A DNA stretch of 64,000 nucleotides from Blastococcus colisei (GCF_006717095.1 NZ_VFQE01000001.1:3968001-4032000); one strand, 5' to 3'; shown: positions 48,362 through 57,863, counted from the stretch's first letter. Notes: generated by a model from the letters alone, not told the origin. Translations and numbers: made by a program.

Positions 48362-49281
48362 CGGACGGTGACGACGACCTTGCCGCGCACGTGGCCCTCG
48401 GCCACCATCCGGTGCGCCGCGACCAGCTCCTCGAGCGGGAACGCCTTGGCGATCGGCACGCGCAGCTGCCCCGCGTCGGCCATGCGGGCGAGCTCCTCGA
48501 GGTCGTGCTGCTCGGGCCGGACGAAGACGTAGCGCCCGCCCATGTCGTTGACGGAGGGGTCGACCACCGAGGCGATGCGGGAGACGTCGCGCACCTGCTT
48601 CGGGGCGTCGGCGAGGGTGTCGCCACCGACGAGGTCCAGGACGGCGTCCACCGGCTCGGACAGCTGCTCGCTGATCGGCCCGGCGGAGTAGTCGAGCACC
48701 TCGGCGGCACCGGCGTCGCGCAGGAAGCCGTGGTTGCGCGGGCTGGCCGTCCCGATCACGTGCGCGCCCAGCGCGACGGCGATCTGCACGGCGTTGAAGC
48801 CGACGCCGCCGGAAGCCCGGTGGACGAGCACCCGGTCGCCCTCGCCGACGTCGAGCGCCTCGGTCAGTGCCTGGTAGGCGGTCAGCCCGGCCAGCGGCAG
48901 GGCGCCGGCCTCGGTGAAGGAGAGCGACCGCGGCTTGTGCCAGAGGCAGCGCTGCGGCGCGGGGACGAGTTCTGCCGCCGTCCCCCACTGCACGTCGTCC
49001 CGGCGCACGTAGCCGAACACCTCGTCGCCGGGAGCGAAGGTGACGACGGCGGGCCCGACCGCCTCGACGACACCGGCGACGTCCCAGCCGGGGACGATCG
49101 GGAAGTGGTGCGGATAGGCGCCCGCGAGGTGGCCGGCGCGGATGGCCATGTCCACCGGGTTCACCCCGGCGGCGTGCACCCGCACCAGCACGGTGTCGGG
49201 ACCCACCGGCGGGTCGGGCAGGTCGTCGCGCAGCTGGAGGACGTCGTCGTCGCCGAACCGGTCGTAGGCCATTCCTCGCAT
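48358..49281 (-). CDS. Zinc-independent NADP-dependent alcohol dehydrogenase/quinone oxidoreductase
   Basis: A 307-residue medium-chain reductase of the quinone oxidoreductase group. Segments are HAAGVNPVDMAIRAG, VPGWDVAGVVEAVGPAV, GALPLAGLTAYQAL and the nucleotide-binding VLVHRASGGVGFNAVQIA. No Cys ligands for zinc are present. ATG 49281 is preferred; an in-frame GTG at 49290 adds three residues. First gene of the oxidoreductase-amidohydrolase-VOC operon. Confidence 0.9.
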   Translation of the reverse strand: MRGMAYDRFGDDDVLQLRDDLPDPPVGPDTVLVRVHAAGVNPVDMAIRAGHLAGAYPHHFPIVPGWDVAGVVEAVGPAVVTFAPGDEVFGYVRRDDVQWGTAAELVPAPQRCLWHKPRSLSFTEAGALPLAGLTAYQALTEALDVGEGDRVLVHRASGGVGFNAVQIAVALGAHVIGTASPRNHGFLRDAGAAEVLDYSAGPISEQLSEPVDAVLDLVGGDTLADAPKQVRDVSRIASVVDPSVNDMGGRYVFVRPEQHDLEELARMADAGQLRVPIAKAFPLEELVAAHRMVAEGHVRGKVVVTVR

Positions 49282-49330
49282 GCGGATCACCGTAGGCGGA
49301 CGGCGGTCGGCCGGCTCGTGGGGCCGTCGG

Positions 49331-49807
49331 TCAGCGCCGGCCCTTCACGTACCGGCCGAAGGCCTTCTGCATCTCCCGGCGCGAGTCGCGCTCGGCGAGG
49401 TCCTGCCGCTTGTCGTAGGACTTCTTGCCCTTGGCGAGGGCGAGAGTGGCCTTGACCTTGCCGTCCTTGAAGTACAGGTCCAGCGGGACGAGCGTCAGCC
49501 CGCCCTCCTTGATCTTGCCCAGCAGCTTGTCGATCTCGGCGCGGTGCATGAGCACCTTGCGCTTGCGCCGCGGGGCGTGGTTGGTCCAGGTGCCCTGCGC
49601 GTACTCGGGGATGTGCACGTGCTGCAGCCACACCTCCCCGTCGTCGATGGAGGCGAACCCGTCGACGAGCGAGGCACGGCCGGCGCGGAGGCTCTTCACC
49701 TCGGTGCCGGTCAGCGCGAGGCCGACCTCGTAGGTGTCGAGGATCGAGTAGTCGTGCCGCGCCTTCTTGTTCTGGGCGATGAACTTGCGCCCCTGTTCCC
49801 GCGGCAT
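49331..49807 (-). CDS. smpB: SsrA-binding protein SmpB
   Basis: A 158-residue SmpB with the expected OB-fold and basic C-terminal tail. Conserved segments are [73 protein letters not shown], and [28 protein letters not shown]. It positions tmRNA on stalled ribosomes; ssrA lies about 7.4 kb downstream. It is the last gene of the prfB-ftsE-ftsX-smpB block. Confidence 0.97.
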   Translation of the reverse strand: MPREQGRKFIAQNKKARHDYSILDTYEVGLALTGTEVKSLRAGRASLVDGFASIDDGEVWLQHVHIPEYAQGTWTNHAPRRKRKVLMHRAEIDKLLGKIKEGGLTLVPLDLYFKDGKVKATLALAKGKKSYDKRQDLAERDSRREMQKAFGRYVKGRR

Positions 49808-49847
49808 GACCCCAGGCTACTTGGCCCTCTTCCGGCCAGATCGCGGG

Positions 49848-50732
49848 TTACAGCCGGACGTAGAGCCGCAGCGTGACGTACGCGGCGATGCCGGCCAGGC
49901 CGACGCCGGCGGCCGTGATGATCGCACCGGTCACCGCGATCTGATCCCAGTCGATCCCGGTGATGATCCCGGCCTTGATCGGCCCGGCCAGCGTCCGGTC
50001 GACGAACATCACCTTGGTGAGGACGAGCCCGCCCACTGCGAGCAGCCCGCCGACGAGCCCGGCGAGCGCGGCCTCGAGGATGAAGGGCAGCTGGGTGTAC
50101 CAGCGCGAGGCGCCGACCAGCCGCATGATGTTCGTTTCGTTGCGCCGGTTGAACGCGGCCAACTGGATCGTGTTCGAGATCAGGAGCAGCGCCGCCAGCG
50201 CCTGGACCACCGCCACGGCGATCGTCGCGTTGCGGGCACCGTTGAGCAGACCGAAGAGCCGGTCGAGGAAGTCGCCCTCGTCGGCCACCTTGTCCACGCC
50301 GTTCTGACCGTTCGGGAACTCGGCGGCGATGACCGCGTAGCGCTCAGGGTTGACCAACTCGACGCGGAAACTCTCCGGGAGCGCGTCGGCCGGGGTGTTC
50401 TCGACCAGCTCGGGCTGCTGGCTGAACTGCTGCCGGAAGCGCTCGTAGGCTTCCTCCTTCGACTCGTACAGGAAGCTCTGCACCTCCGGCGAGGACTCCA
50501 GCTGCGACTCGATGGCCGAGCGCTGCTCGTCGGTGACGTCGTCGGCCAGGAAGATGGAGACCTGCACCTTGTCGTAGTAGATCTCCTTCATCTCGTTGAT
50601 CATCGAGGCGATCAGCAGGCCGGTGCCCATCAGCCCGAGCGAGATGGCCGTCGTCAGGATCATCGCGACCGTCATGGTCAGGTTGCGACGCAGCCCGGTG
50701 GCCACCTCGGAGAGGACGAAGTTGACGCGCAT
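49848..50732 (-). CDS. ftsX: Cell division protein FtsX
   Basis: A 294-residue membrane partner of FtsE. A first membrane segment near the N-terminus (MTVAMILTTAISLGLMGTGLLI) is followed by a large extracellular loop (about 45-165: VQVSIFLADDVTDEQRSAIESQLESSPEVQSFLYESKEEAY), then three more segments. The loop activates peptidoglycan hydrolases (RipC-type in mycobacteria). ATG 50732 follows the ftsE stop by 57 bp. Confidence 0.96.
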   Translation of the reverse strand: MRVNFVLSEVATGLRRNLTMTVAMILTTAISLGLMGTGLLIASMINEMKEIYYDKVQVSIFLADDVTDEQRSAIESQLESSPEVQSFLYESKEEAYERFRQQFSQQPELVENTPADALPESFRVELVNPERYAVIAAEFPNGQNGVDKVADEGDFLDRLFGLLNGARNATIAVAVVQALAALLLISNTIQLAAFNRRNETNIMRLVGASRWYTQLPFILEAALAGLVGGLLAVGGLVLTKVMFVDRTLAGPIKAGIITGIDWDQIAVTGAIITAAGVGLAGIAAYVTLRLYVRL

Positions 50733-50789
50733 GGATCCCCTGTCGTGGAGTTCAGCTGTGGGTCGGCTCGGGGGTCAGCAGCCGCTGGT

Positions 50790-51479
50790 CTAGCGGCCGA
50801 CCCCGTACACGCCACGCGACTGGTCGCGGGTGAGAACTCCCCCGTTGAGCTCGATGACGCGGCGGCGCATGGAGTCCACGATGTGGTAGTCGTGCGTCGC
50901 CATGATCACCGTGGTGCCGGTGCGGTTGATCCGCTCGAGCAGCAGCATGATGCCCTCGCTCGTCTCCGGATCGAGGTTTCCCGTCGGTTCGTCGGCGAGC
51001 AGGACCAGCGGCCGGTTGACGAACGCGCGGGCGATGGCCACCCGCTGCTGCTCACCCCCGGACAGCTCGCTGGGCAGCCGGTGCGCCTTGCCCTCGAGAC
51101 CGACCATCTCGAGCACCTCGGGCACGACCCGCTTGATCGTCCGCGACGGCTTGTTGATGACCTCGAGTGCGAAGGCGACGTTCTGGGCGACGGTGCGGTC
51201 GCGGAGAAGGCGGAAGTCCTGGAAGACGCAGCCCATGGTCCGGCGCAGCTTGGGCACCTGCCACTTGCTCATCGTGTTCAACGTCTTGCCGTTGACGATC
51301 ACGTTGCCGGAGGTCGGGGTGTCCTCCTTCAGCAGCAGCCGGAGGAACGTCGACTTCCCCGAGCCGGAGGACCCGATGAGGAAGACGAACTCGCCCTTGT
51401 CGATCTCGGTGGACACGTCGTCGAGGGCCGGCCGGCCGCTGGCCGGGTAGAGCTTGGTGACGTGTTGCAATTCGATCAC
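50790..51479 (-). CDS. ftsE: Cell division ATP-binding protein FtsE
   Basis: A 229-residue ABC ATPase. Walker A is IGSSGSGKS, the Q-loop is VFQDFRLL, the signature is [10 protein letters not shown] and Walker B is [13 protein letters not shown], with the H-loop in [10 protein letters not shown]. It drives FtsX-dependent control of cell-wall hydrolysis at division. GTG 51479 ([12 protein letters not shown]) is the usual actinobacterial start. 164 bp separate it from prfB, probably including its promoter. Confidence 0.96.
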   Translation of the reverse strand: MIELQHVTKLYPASGRPALDDVSTEIDKGEFVFLIGSSGSGKSTFLRLLLKEDTPTSGNVIVNGKTLNTMSKWQVPKLRRTMGCVFQDFRLLRDRTVAQNVAFALEVINKPSRTIKRVVPEVLEMVGLEGKAHRLPSELSGGEQQRVAIARAFVNRPLVLLADEPTGNLDPETSEGIMLLLERINRTGTTVIMATHDYHIVDSMRRRVIELNGGVLTRDQSRGVYGVGR

Positions 51480-51643
51480 GAGGCGCCACGGTACCTGCCC
51501 AGGCCATGACAATCCTGCCTCCGCCACGGAACTCGCGGGACTCGTTCCCGCGCTGCACCACCGGCCCCCGGAAACCCCCCGGTCACCGCTCGCGGACGGT
51601 CCCGTCCGGCTCTGAGGAGGCCCGGAATGTGAGCTCCACGACG

Positions 51644-52756
51644 TCAGGGGGCGTCGACGGTCTCCTGCTGGCGACGCCACCGGATGCCCGACTCGATGAA
51701 GGCGTCGATCTCGCCGTCCAGCACGGCGGCGGTGTTGCCGGTCTCCTGCTCGGTCCGCAGGTCCTTGACCATCTGGTACGGGTGGAGGACGTAGGAGCGC
51801 ATCTGGTTGCCCCAGCTGCTGCCCTCCCCCTTCAGCGCGTCCATCTCCGCCTTCTGCTCCTGCTGGCGGACGACGAGCAGCCGGGCCTGCAGCACGCGCA
51901 GCGCGGCAGCGCGGTTCTGGATCTGGCTCTTCTCGTTCTGGCAGGACACCACGATGCCGGTCGGGATGTGGGTCATGCGGACGGCGGAGTCGGTGGTGTT
52001 GACGCTCTGCCCGCCCGGACCCGACGACCGGAAGACGTCGACCCGGATCTCGTTCTCGGGGATGTCGACGTGGTCGGTCTGCTCGACGACGGGCAGCACC
52101 TCCACCCCGGCGAAGGAGGTCTGCCGGCGGCCCTGGTTGTCGAACGGCGAGATGCGCACCAGCCGGTGGGTGCCCTGCTCGACCGAGAGGGTGCCGTAGG
52201 CGTAGGGCACCTTGACGGCGAAGGTGGCCGACTTGATGCCGGCCTCCTCGGCGTAGCTGACGTCGTAGACCTCGGTCGGGTACTTGTGGCGCTCGGCCCA
52301 CCGCAGGTACATGCGCATCAGCATCTCGGCGAAGTCGGCCGCGTCGACGCCGCCGGCCTCCGACCGGATCGTCACCAGGGCCTCGCGGGAGTCGTACTCG
52401 CCGTTGAGCAGGGTGCGGACCTCGAGCTCGTCGATGACGGTGCGGATGCTGGCGAGCTCGCGCTCGGTCTCGGCGGTGGTGGCCTCGTCGCCCTCCTCCT
52501 CCGCCATCTCGTGCATCAGGGCGACGTCGTCGAGGCGGCTGCGCAGCTCCTCCACCCGGCGCAGATCTCCCTGCAGGTAGGAGAGGCGCGAGGTGAGCGC
52601 CTGGGCGGCCTCGACGTCGTTCCAGAGATCCGGCGCGGCGGCCTGCTGCTCGAGGTCGGCGATCTCGTTGCGCATGTCGTCGATGCGCAGGACGGCCTCG
52701 ATCGACTTCAGGGTCGTGTTGAGCTCGTCGAGTACGACGGAGAAGTCGGCAGCCAC
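51644..52756 (-). CDS. prfB: Peptide chain release factor 2
   Basis: A 370-residue RF2. The SPF tripeptide that recognises UGA/UAA is in [14 protein letters not shown] and the GGQ motif in [21 protein letters not shown] 52756 ([12 protein letters not shown]) is chosen, matching the actinobacterial start; there is no in-frame UGA, so the programmed frameshift of enterobacterial prfB is absent. First gene of the prfB-ftsE-ftsX-smpB block. Confidence 0.97.
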   Translation of the reverse strand: MAADFSVVLDELNTTLKSIEAVLRIDDMRNEIADLEQQAAAPDLWNDVEAAQALTSRLSYLQGDLRRVEELRSRLDDVALMHEMAEEEGDEATTAETERELASIRTVIDELEVRTLLNGEYDSREALVTIRSEAGGVDAADFAEMLMRMYLRWAERHKYPTEVYDVSYAEEAGIKSATFAVKVPYAYGTLSVEQGTHRLVRISPFDNQGRRQTSFAGVEVLPVVEQTDHVDIPENEIRVDVFRSSGPGGQSVNTTDSAVRMTHIPTGIVVSCQNEKSQIQNRAAALRVLQARLLVVRQQEQKAEMDALKGEGSSWGNQMRSYVLHPYQMVKDLRTEQETGNTAAVLDGEIDAFIESGIRWRRQQETVDAP

Positions 52757-52802
52757 GTCTAGCCAGGGTAGTGCGCCCCTCGCCGGGGTAGGCATCCGTG
52801 GC

Positions 52803-53090
52803 ATGACCGATCCACAAAAGCCCCGCTCGCAGCCTGAATACGAACGCGGGCTACCCGACTACCACGACCCCACGGCGGGGTTCGCCGGCGCGCGACCGGC
52901 CCAGTCGGCGCTCACGCTCCGGCTGGTGCTGGCCGTCTTCGGCCTCGTGGTCTGCATCGCCGGCGGTCTCGCCTGGCTGGCCACCGACCTCCCGACGTGG
53001 CCGGGCGTCGTGCTCCTCGTGCTGGGGGCGGTCGCCGCCGTCGACATCGTGGTGATCGTGCGACGCAAGGCCCGCGGCGAACCCGGCTGA
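52803..53090 (+). CDS. Small membrane protein (DUF6343-like)
   Basis: A 95-residue protein. A polar N-terminus ([34 protein letters not shown]) is followed by two hydrophobic segments ([22 protein letters not shown] and [19 protein letters not shown]) and a basic tail. The pattern of an Ala/Arg/Ser stretch ahead of two segments resembles streptomycete DUF6343 proteins, an uncertain match. It is divergent from prfB. Confidence 0.7.
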   Translation: MTDPQKPRSQPEYERGLPDYHDPTAGFAGARPAQSALTLRLVLAVFGLVVCIAGGLAWLATDLPTWPGVVLLVLGAVAAVDIVVIVRRKARGEPG

Positions 53091-53097
53091 CGTCCGA

Positions 53098-55020
53098 TCA
53101 GCGCCGCGGTGCCGCCGCCGTGGCGCTGCCCAGTGCGGCCCTGCCGGCGCGGGCGGAGCGGCGGGTCGCCAGCCAGCTCGTCAGCTGCTCGGCCGGCATC
53201 GGGCTGGCGATGTGGAATCCCTGCGCGTACGTGCAGCCCAGTTCCGTGGCGAGCGCGAGCTGCTCCGCGGTCTCGACGCCCTCGGCGAGGCTGCGCATGC
53301 CGCAGGCCCTGGCCAGCCCCACGACGGCCGCGATCGCCGCCGTCGACTGGCTCGGGCGGTCCGGGGCTCCGACCACCAGGCTGCGGTCGATCTTCAGCAC
53401 GCCGGCCGGGATGTTCACCAGCTGGCCGAGCGAGGAGTAGCCGGTACCGAAGTCGTCGATCGCGACCTCCACCCCCGACCGGCGCAGGGCGGCGAGCTGG
53501 GCCGCGGCCCGTTCGGCGTCCTCGGCCACGCAGCTCTCCGTCAGCTCGACGATCAGGTGCTCGGGCGCCAGCCCCGAGGCGGCGAGCGCCTCCGCGACGT
53601 CGCGCACGAGGGTGCCGGCAGCCAGCGCCGCGGGACTGATGTTGACGCCCCACAGGAGAGGAAAGCCCCGCCGTACCCATTCCGCGGCCTGGCGGGTCGC
53701 CTCGCCCAGCACCCAGCGGGTCAACGGACCGATCAGCTCGGACTGCTCGGCCACCGGGATGAACTCGCAGGGCCCGACCAGGCCGCGCTCGGGGTGCTGC
53801 CAGCGAACCAGCGCCTCCGCTCCCGCGACCTCGCCGCTCGGCAGGTCGAGGACGGGCTGGTAGTGGAGGACGAGCTGGTTGCCGTCGATGGCATCGCGCA
53901 ACTCGCCGGCGAGCTGGACCTTCCGCTGCACGGCGGTGCGCAGGTCGGCGCTGAACACGTGGATCCGGTTCCGGCCGGCCGCCTTGGCGGCGTACATCGC
54001 CAGGTCTGCGTCGCGCACGAGATCGGTCGAGCGCACCATGGCCGGTCGCGGACTGCCGGCACCGGCGATGCCGATGCTCGCGCTGAGCCGCACGCTGCGG
54101 CCGGCGAGCTCGAAGGGTTGCTCGAAGATGGCCTGGCAGCGCTGGGCCAAGATCTCCGCGCCGTCCGCGTCGCAATCCCGGCAGAGGACGACGAACTCGT
54201 CACCACCGAGCCGGCCCACGGTGTCCTGGCCACGGGTCCCGGCGATGAGCCGGTCGGCCAGCTGCCGGAGCAACTGGTCGCCCAGCTCGTGACCGAGGGA
54301 GTCGTTGACGTCCTTGAACCCGTCCACGTCGAGGAAGAGCACCGCCACCGGCGTCAGGTCGGGGTTGCGCAGCTCGGCGTCGATCAGCTCGTGCAGGTGC
54401 GCCCGGTTGGGGAGCTCGGTGAGGTGGTCGTGGCGGGCCCGCCAGGTCGCGGCTTGCTCGGCCTGCACGCGGGAGGTGATGTCGGTGTGCGTGACGACGA
54501 CGTGCCCCGCCTGGTCGACGCGGGAGCCGTGCACGTGGAACCAGCGTGTTCCTCCGAGGGGGTGGGGGAACGAGTAGTCGAGCGAGACCTCGTCGCGTTC
54601 GCCTCGCGCCAGTTCCTGGAGGGAGGCGACCATGGCCCGGGAGACCGCGTCGTCGCGCAGGCTGAGCGCCATGTCGTAGTAGTTGGCTCCGATGCCGACC
54701 TGGAAGCGGAGGTCCGCGTAGGTCCTGGACCGCGTGGTCCAGGCCTGGTTCCCCAGCAGCATCCGTCCTTCGGGGTCGAGGAGGCACGTCGGCGACGGCA
54801 CGGCGTCCAGCACCGCCTCCACGAGGACGGCGTCGCGATCGGAGGCACCCGCGTGACGGTGCACGTCCAGGGGCAGCTCGGGCTTGCCCGGTCCGTCTCG
54901 TCGCACGTCTCCCCCGGTGATCGCGGACGCGTCCGACGGCGTCCTACTGGTTCCATCGGCAGGAGTGACCGCGGGCACAGCCTGCTGAGGCGGCCCTACC
55001 CGAAAAGGAGGAGCCGGCAT
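53098..55020 (-). CDS. PAS-GGDEF-EAL cyclic-di-GMP enzyme
   Basis: A 640-residue protein. A PAS-like sensor (about 60-185: LDPEGRMLLGNQAW...GGTRWFHVHGSRVDQAGHVVVTHTDIT) precedes a GGDEF domain whose active site RLGGDEFVVL is intact, and an EAL domain with GAEALVRWQHP, ELTESCVAED, IDDFGTGYSSLGQL and LAEGVETAEQ, so both cyclase and phosphodiesterase chemistry are possible. No membrane segment is seen. ATG 55020 lies 11 bp after the cutA stop, so co-transcription is likely; the exact start is uncertain. Confidence 0.92.
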   Translation of the reverse strand: MPAPPFRVGPPQQAVPAVTPADGTSRTPSDASAITGGDVRRDGPGKPELPLDVHRHAGASDRDAVLVEAVLDAVPSPTCLLDPEGRMLLGNQAWTTRSRTYADLRFQVGIGANYYDMALSLRDDAVSRAMVASLQELARGERDEVSLDYSFPHPLGGTRWFHVHGSRVDQAGHVVVTHTDITSRVQAEQAATWRARHDHLTELPNRAHLHELIDAELRNPDLTPVAVLFLDVDGFKDVNDSLGHELGDQLLRQLADRLIAGTRGQDTVGRLGGDEFVVLCRDCDADGAEILAQRCQAIFEQPFELAGRSVRLSASIGIAGAGSPRPAMVRSTDLVRDADLAMYAAKAAGRNRIHVFSADLRTAVQRKVQLAGELRDAIDGNQLVLHYQPVLDLPSGEVAGAEALVRWQHPERGLVGPCEFIPVAEQSELIGPLTRWVLGEATRQAAEWVRRGFPLLWGVNISPAALAAGTLVRDVAEALAASGLAPEHLIVELTESCVAEDAERAAAQLAALRRSGVEVAIDDFGTGYSSLGQLVNIPAGVLKIDRSLVVGAPDRPSQSTAAIAAVVGLARACGMRSLAEGVETAEQLALATELGCTYAQGFHIASPMPAEQLTSWLATRRSARAGRAALGSATAAAPRR

Positions 55021-55030
55021 CCTCGGCGTC

Positions 55031-55357
55031 TCATGGTGACCGCGTCTCCTCGGTGATCCACCGGAGGTACGCCGGGTTGCCGGCCAGGAGTGGCATCGCG
55101 ATGACGCACGGGACCTCGTACGGGTGCAGCTCGACGGCACGGGCGGTGATCGCCGGCACCAGCGACAGCCGGGTGTGCAGCGCCACCCTGGCCTCGGGCT
55201 CGTCCTCGACCTTCCCCTGCCAGCGGTAGACCGACCGGATCGCGTCCAGCAGGTGACCGCAGGCGGCCAGGCGCTCCTCCACGAGCGTGCGGGTGAAGCC
55301 GGCCAGCCAGGCGGCATCCGCGGCCGTGACGACGACCTCGCAGCACTCCTCGTCCAC
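55031..55357 (-). CDS. cutA: CutA1 divalent ion tolerance protein
   Basis: A 108-residue CutA-like trimeric protein: VDEECCEVVVTAADAAWLAGFTRTLVEERLAACGHLLDAIRSVYRWQGKVEDEPEARV, then HPYEVPCVIAMPLLAGNPAYLRWI. The YRWQG and HPYEVPC signatures match the family. Its physiological role is debated (metal tolerance, nucleotide binding). The GTG at 55357 gives the usual length. It is upstream of the c-di-GMP enzyme. Confidence 0.93.
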   Translation of the reverse strand: MDEECCEVVVTAADAAWLAGFTRTLVEERLAACGHLLDAIRSVYRWQGKVEDEPEARVALHTRLSLVPAITARAVELHPYEVPCVIAMPLLAGNPAYLRWITEETRSP

Positions 55358-55421
55358 GCCGTCATCCTCACCGGAGGAGATCCGGGCGTGGAACCTCGGC
55401 CCGCACGGGTAGGTGCCGGGC

Positions 55422-55658
55422 ATGACCGACGACATGACGATCCAGATCGACAGCGAGCAGTACGTCATCCGGCAGGACGGCGAGGGCATGCAGGTGGGGC
55501 GGCGCAACGGCGACGACGTCGTCTGGCTGGAGACCGTGGACCTCGACCTGCTCCCCGGGCCGGCCCGGGCGGCGCTCGAGCGCGGCGACACCTCCGACCA
55601 GGCGCTGCTGACCGCCCTGCGCGGGGTCACGCAGGCCGAGACCGAGCGCGGCGCCTGA
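55422..55658 (+). CDS. Small acidic hypothetical protein
   Basis: A 78-residue, acidic protein (MTDDMTIQIDSEQYVIRQDGEG..., then VVWLETVDLDLLPGPARAALERGD). No membrane segment, no recognised domain. It lies between divergent cutA and convergent hypothetical genes. An in-frame GTG at 55413 would add three residues. Codon use fits a real gene, but its product is unknown. Confidence 0.65.
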   Translation: MTDDMTIQIDSEQYVIRQDGEGMQVGRRNGDDVVWLETVDLDLLPGPARAALERGDTSDQALLTALRGVTQAETERGA

Positions 55659-55660
55659 GC

Positions 55661-56773
55661 TCAGTCGTCTCCGCGCCCGTTCCCCCGGCCCTTCCCCCGA
55701 CCGTTGCCCCGGTCCTCGTCCCGGTCCTCGTCCCGGTCGTCCGCCTCGTCTTCCCGTTCCTGCCTCTCGCGCTCGGCGGCGGCACGCAACCACTCCTCGA
55801 CCTCGGCCCATCCGTCGTCCACCGGCTGCTGCACGACAGGCGGGGCCGGTAGGGGGGCGGCCACCGGCGGCTGGGCGGGAACAGGCGTCGCGGGAACAGG
55901 CGTCGCGGGAACAGGCGTCGCGGGGACGGTAGCTGCGAGGGCCGGCGCAGGGGTCCGTGCCGGCGCAGGCGCCCGGGCGGGCCCGGGCGCCTGCGGGGGC
56001 TCGGGAGCCGGAGGCGGCGGCGGCGGGGGCGGGATCGGGATCGGAAGCTGCGCCAGGCGCAACTCCCGGCCGTCGAGCACTCGACCGTCGGCGGCCGCGG
56101 TCGCATGCCAGGCAGCCCACTGCAGCGGGTCGGACAGCGACGCGCGGACCTCGCTCGCCGTCCCGCGTGGCAGGTGCAGGAAGACGGCCCGTCCGATGGC
56201 GGCCGACGCGGCGACGTCGCAGGCGGCCGTGCGGAGGAAGTTCTTGCCGGCGGCGCAGTCCACCCGCTCGTCCACCGCCCGGGAGACCGCCTCGACGACG
56301 TCGGCGAACGCCGCGATCGACGCCTCGGCCTGCGGGGCGTCGCCGTCCGGCAGGAAACGGGCCAGGGTTTCCACCACCGCGGGTGCCGCCGCGGCCGCCA
56401 GCGGCTCGACCGCGAGCTCCGCCGCTGCCGCACCCAACGGCCAGCGGACGACGTCGCCAGGCATGAGCAGGGTGCCGGTGCTGACCATCCGGGAGAGCAC
56501 GCCCGCGACGGTGGAGTCGTCCCGGTGGACGACGAGAGGGAACCCGAGGTTGCCGCCGGCTCGCACCACCACAGGGACGTCGAGGGAGTTGCGCACGCTG
56601 AGCGAGGTCGGGTCGGCGCACGCGTCGAGGACGAACGTGGCCGGGACGCCGCCTCGGGAGGTGTCGAGGGTGCAGAGTTCGAGTGCCGGCCCCGCGGTCG
56701 CCGGAGCCGGGGCCCAGGTCTGCAGGACGCCCACCGCGACCACGCCCGCCAGGACGACCGGGAGACGCCTCAC
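55661..56773 (-). CDS. Secreted protein with Pro-rich repeat region, unknown
   Basis: A 370-residue protein with a signal peptide (VRRLPVVLAGVVAVGVLQTWAPAPATA) and two Cys-containing regions (ELCTLDTSRGGVPATFVLDACADP; VDERVDCAAGKNFLRTAACDVAA). A Pro-rich spacer (PIPIPPPPPPPPAPEPP), a VPATP repeat block and a strongly charged C-terminus (EEWLRAAAERERQEREDEADDRDEDRDEDRGNGRGKGRGNGRGDD) follow. It looks like an extracellular or wall-spanning protein. GTG 56773 gives a 4-bp overlap with the upstream lipoprotein gene; an upstream GTG at 56788 would overlap it by 19 bp. Confidence 0.75.
   Translation of the reverse strand: MRRLPVVLAGVVAVGVLQTWAPAPATAGPALELCTLDTSRGGVPATFVLDACADPTSLSVRNSLDVPVVVRAGGNLGFPLVVHRDDSTVAGVLSRMVSTGTLLMPGDVVRWPLGAAAAELAVEPLAAAAAPAVVETLARFLPDGDAPQAEASIAAFADVVEAVSRAVDERVDCAAGKNFLRTAACDVAASAAIGRAVFLHLPRGTASEVRASLSDPLQWAAWHATAAADGRVLDGRELRLAQLPIPIPPPPPPPPAPEPPQAPGPARAPAPARTPAPALAATVPATPVPATPVPATPVPAQPPVAAPLPAPPVVQQPVDDGWAEVEEWLRAAAERERQEREDEADDRDEDRDEDRGNGRGKGRGNGRGDD
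55875..55919. repeat. Three tandem 15-bp repeats in Pro-rich protein gene
   Basis: The unit GCGGGAACAGGCGTC is repeated three times exactly, followed by a partial unit. On the minus strand it encodes VPATP repeats in the Pro-rich spacer. Such repeats readily change copy number, so the spacer length may vary between strains. Confidence 0.85.
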
Positions 56774-57216
56774 GTCGGGAACCCGCACGCCGGCTGGACG
56801 AGTGTGCCCAGCTCGTCGAGGCCGGCGCTGATGTCGTCGCGGACCGCCTCGGTCAGTCCCTGGTCACGAGCCGCGGTCAGGGCCGCCACCAGCTCGCCCA
56901 CCGCATCGTCGAGTGCGGGCCGGACGTCGTCGAGCACTGCCCGGAGCTCGTCGATGGCGGCGGTGAGGTCGACCTCCGCCTCGACGTTCCCCGGGTCACC
57001 GGCCAGCAGCCCGACGGCCGTGGGGATGCCCGGGAGAGCCGTCGACCCGGCGAGACGGGCACAGTAGGGCGGGGCGCCCGCGACGCCGGCGTACGACGGC
57101 ACCGCCACGTCGCCGCGGTGCGACACGGGCATCTCGGCGACCGACTGCGTGCACCCTGCGGACGCGGCCGCCAGAAGAATGGTCAGGCGGAGCCACGTGG
57201 GCCTGCGGGTGACCAT
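56770..57216 (-). CDS. Lipoprotein, unknown
   Basis: A 148-residue lipoprotein. The signal ends in LTILLAAASAGC, a lipobox with the modified Cys at about residue 21. The mature part is mostly helical (NVEAEVDLTAAIDELRAVLDDVRPALDDAVGELVAAL) and holds two more Cys (APPYCARL, QPACGFPT). Its stop overlaps the start of the secreted Pro-rich protein, so both are exported together and may interact. Family unrecognised. Confidence 0.75.
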   Translation of the reverse strand: MVTRRPTWLRLTILLAAASAGCTQSVAEMPVSHRGDVAVPSYAGVAGAPPYCARLAGSTALPGIPTAVGLLAGDPGNVEAEVDLTAAIDELRAVLDDVRPALDDAVGELVAALTAARDQGLTEAVRDDISAGLDELGTLVQPACGFPT

Positions 57217-57345
57217 GAGCGCAACGTAAGGGCGCGACCGCGCGGACCCAACGCGCGTCACCCGGCCGGGCTAATGGACGGTGCCCGGCATAACGGGGCG
57301 TCAGCGAGTGGTCGCCGTTCCGGACCCGGATCATGGCGAGCCGGC

Positions 57346-57804
57346 TCAGCGGTCGTGCGGAACCCGCTCCGGCCGGACGTAGTCGCCCAGGGCGTGCACC
57401 CGCCAGCCACCGAGGCGGGGGCGGCGCACGAGGGTCGCGATGAGGATGTCGCCGACGAGGACCGTGTCCGAGGGGACGCGATGCATCTCCCCCGCGTCGC
57501 GCAGGTACCGGACGTAGACGACGTCCGGGTCGTCCACGGAGGGCGTCGCCTCGTGCGCCATGCCGTACCCGGGCAGCAGGGCGGCGGCCCTGGTGAAGTC
57601 GCCCCACCCGGGCCAGCTCTCCGGGGTGACGACGACGCTGAGGATGGTCAGGTCAGGGCCGTCCGGTTCGGTCACCGCCGTCCAGAAGACCGCACCGACG
57701 GTCACCGGGTTGTCGGGACCGGGCGGGCCCGCCGCCACGAGCGCCTCGACCTCGGACGTCGGGTGCGGTGGGGGCGGCAGGTCCTCGGGCGGCAGCTGGG
57801 CCAT
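57346..57804 (-). CDS. Hypothetical protein
   Basis: A 152-residue soluble protein. A Pro-rich N-terminus (MAQLPPEDLPPPPHPTSEVEAL) is followed by a region rich in hydrophobic beta-like segments (PVTVGAVFWTAV, DLTILSVVVTPESWPGW, DVVYVRYLRDAGEMHRVPSDTVLVGDILIATLVRRPRLGGWRVHALGDYVRPER). No domain recognised. Located between the tad pilin genes and the lipoprotein pair. Confidence 0.7.
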   Translation of the reverse strand: MAQLPPEDLPPPPHPTSEVEALVAAGPPGPDNPVTVGAVFWTAVTEPDGPDLTILSVVVTPESWPGWGDFTRAAALLPGYGMAHEATPSVDDPDVVYVRYLRDAGEMHRVPSDTVLVGDILIATLVRRPRLGGWRVHALGDYVRPERVPHDR

Positions 57805-57863
57805 TTCGCCAGGATCCCCCCGGGTCGCCGTGGCGGAACGCGTGGCCGTCCGCGGCGCGACGT

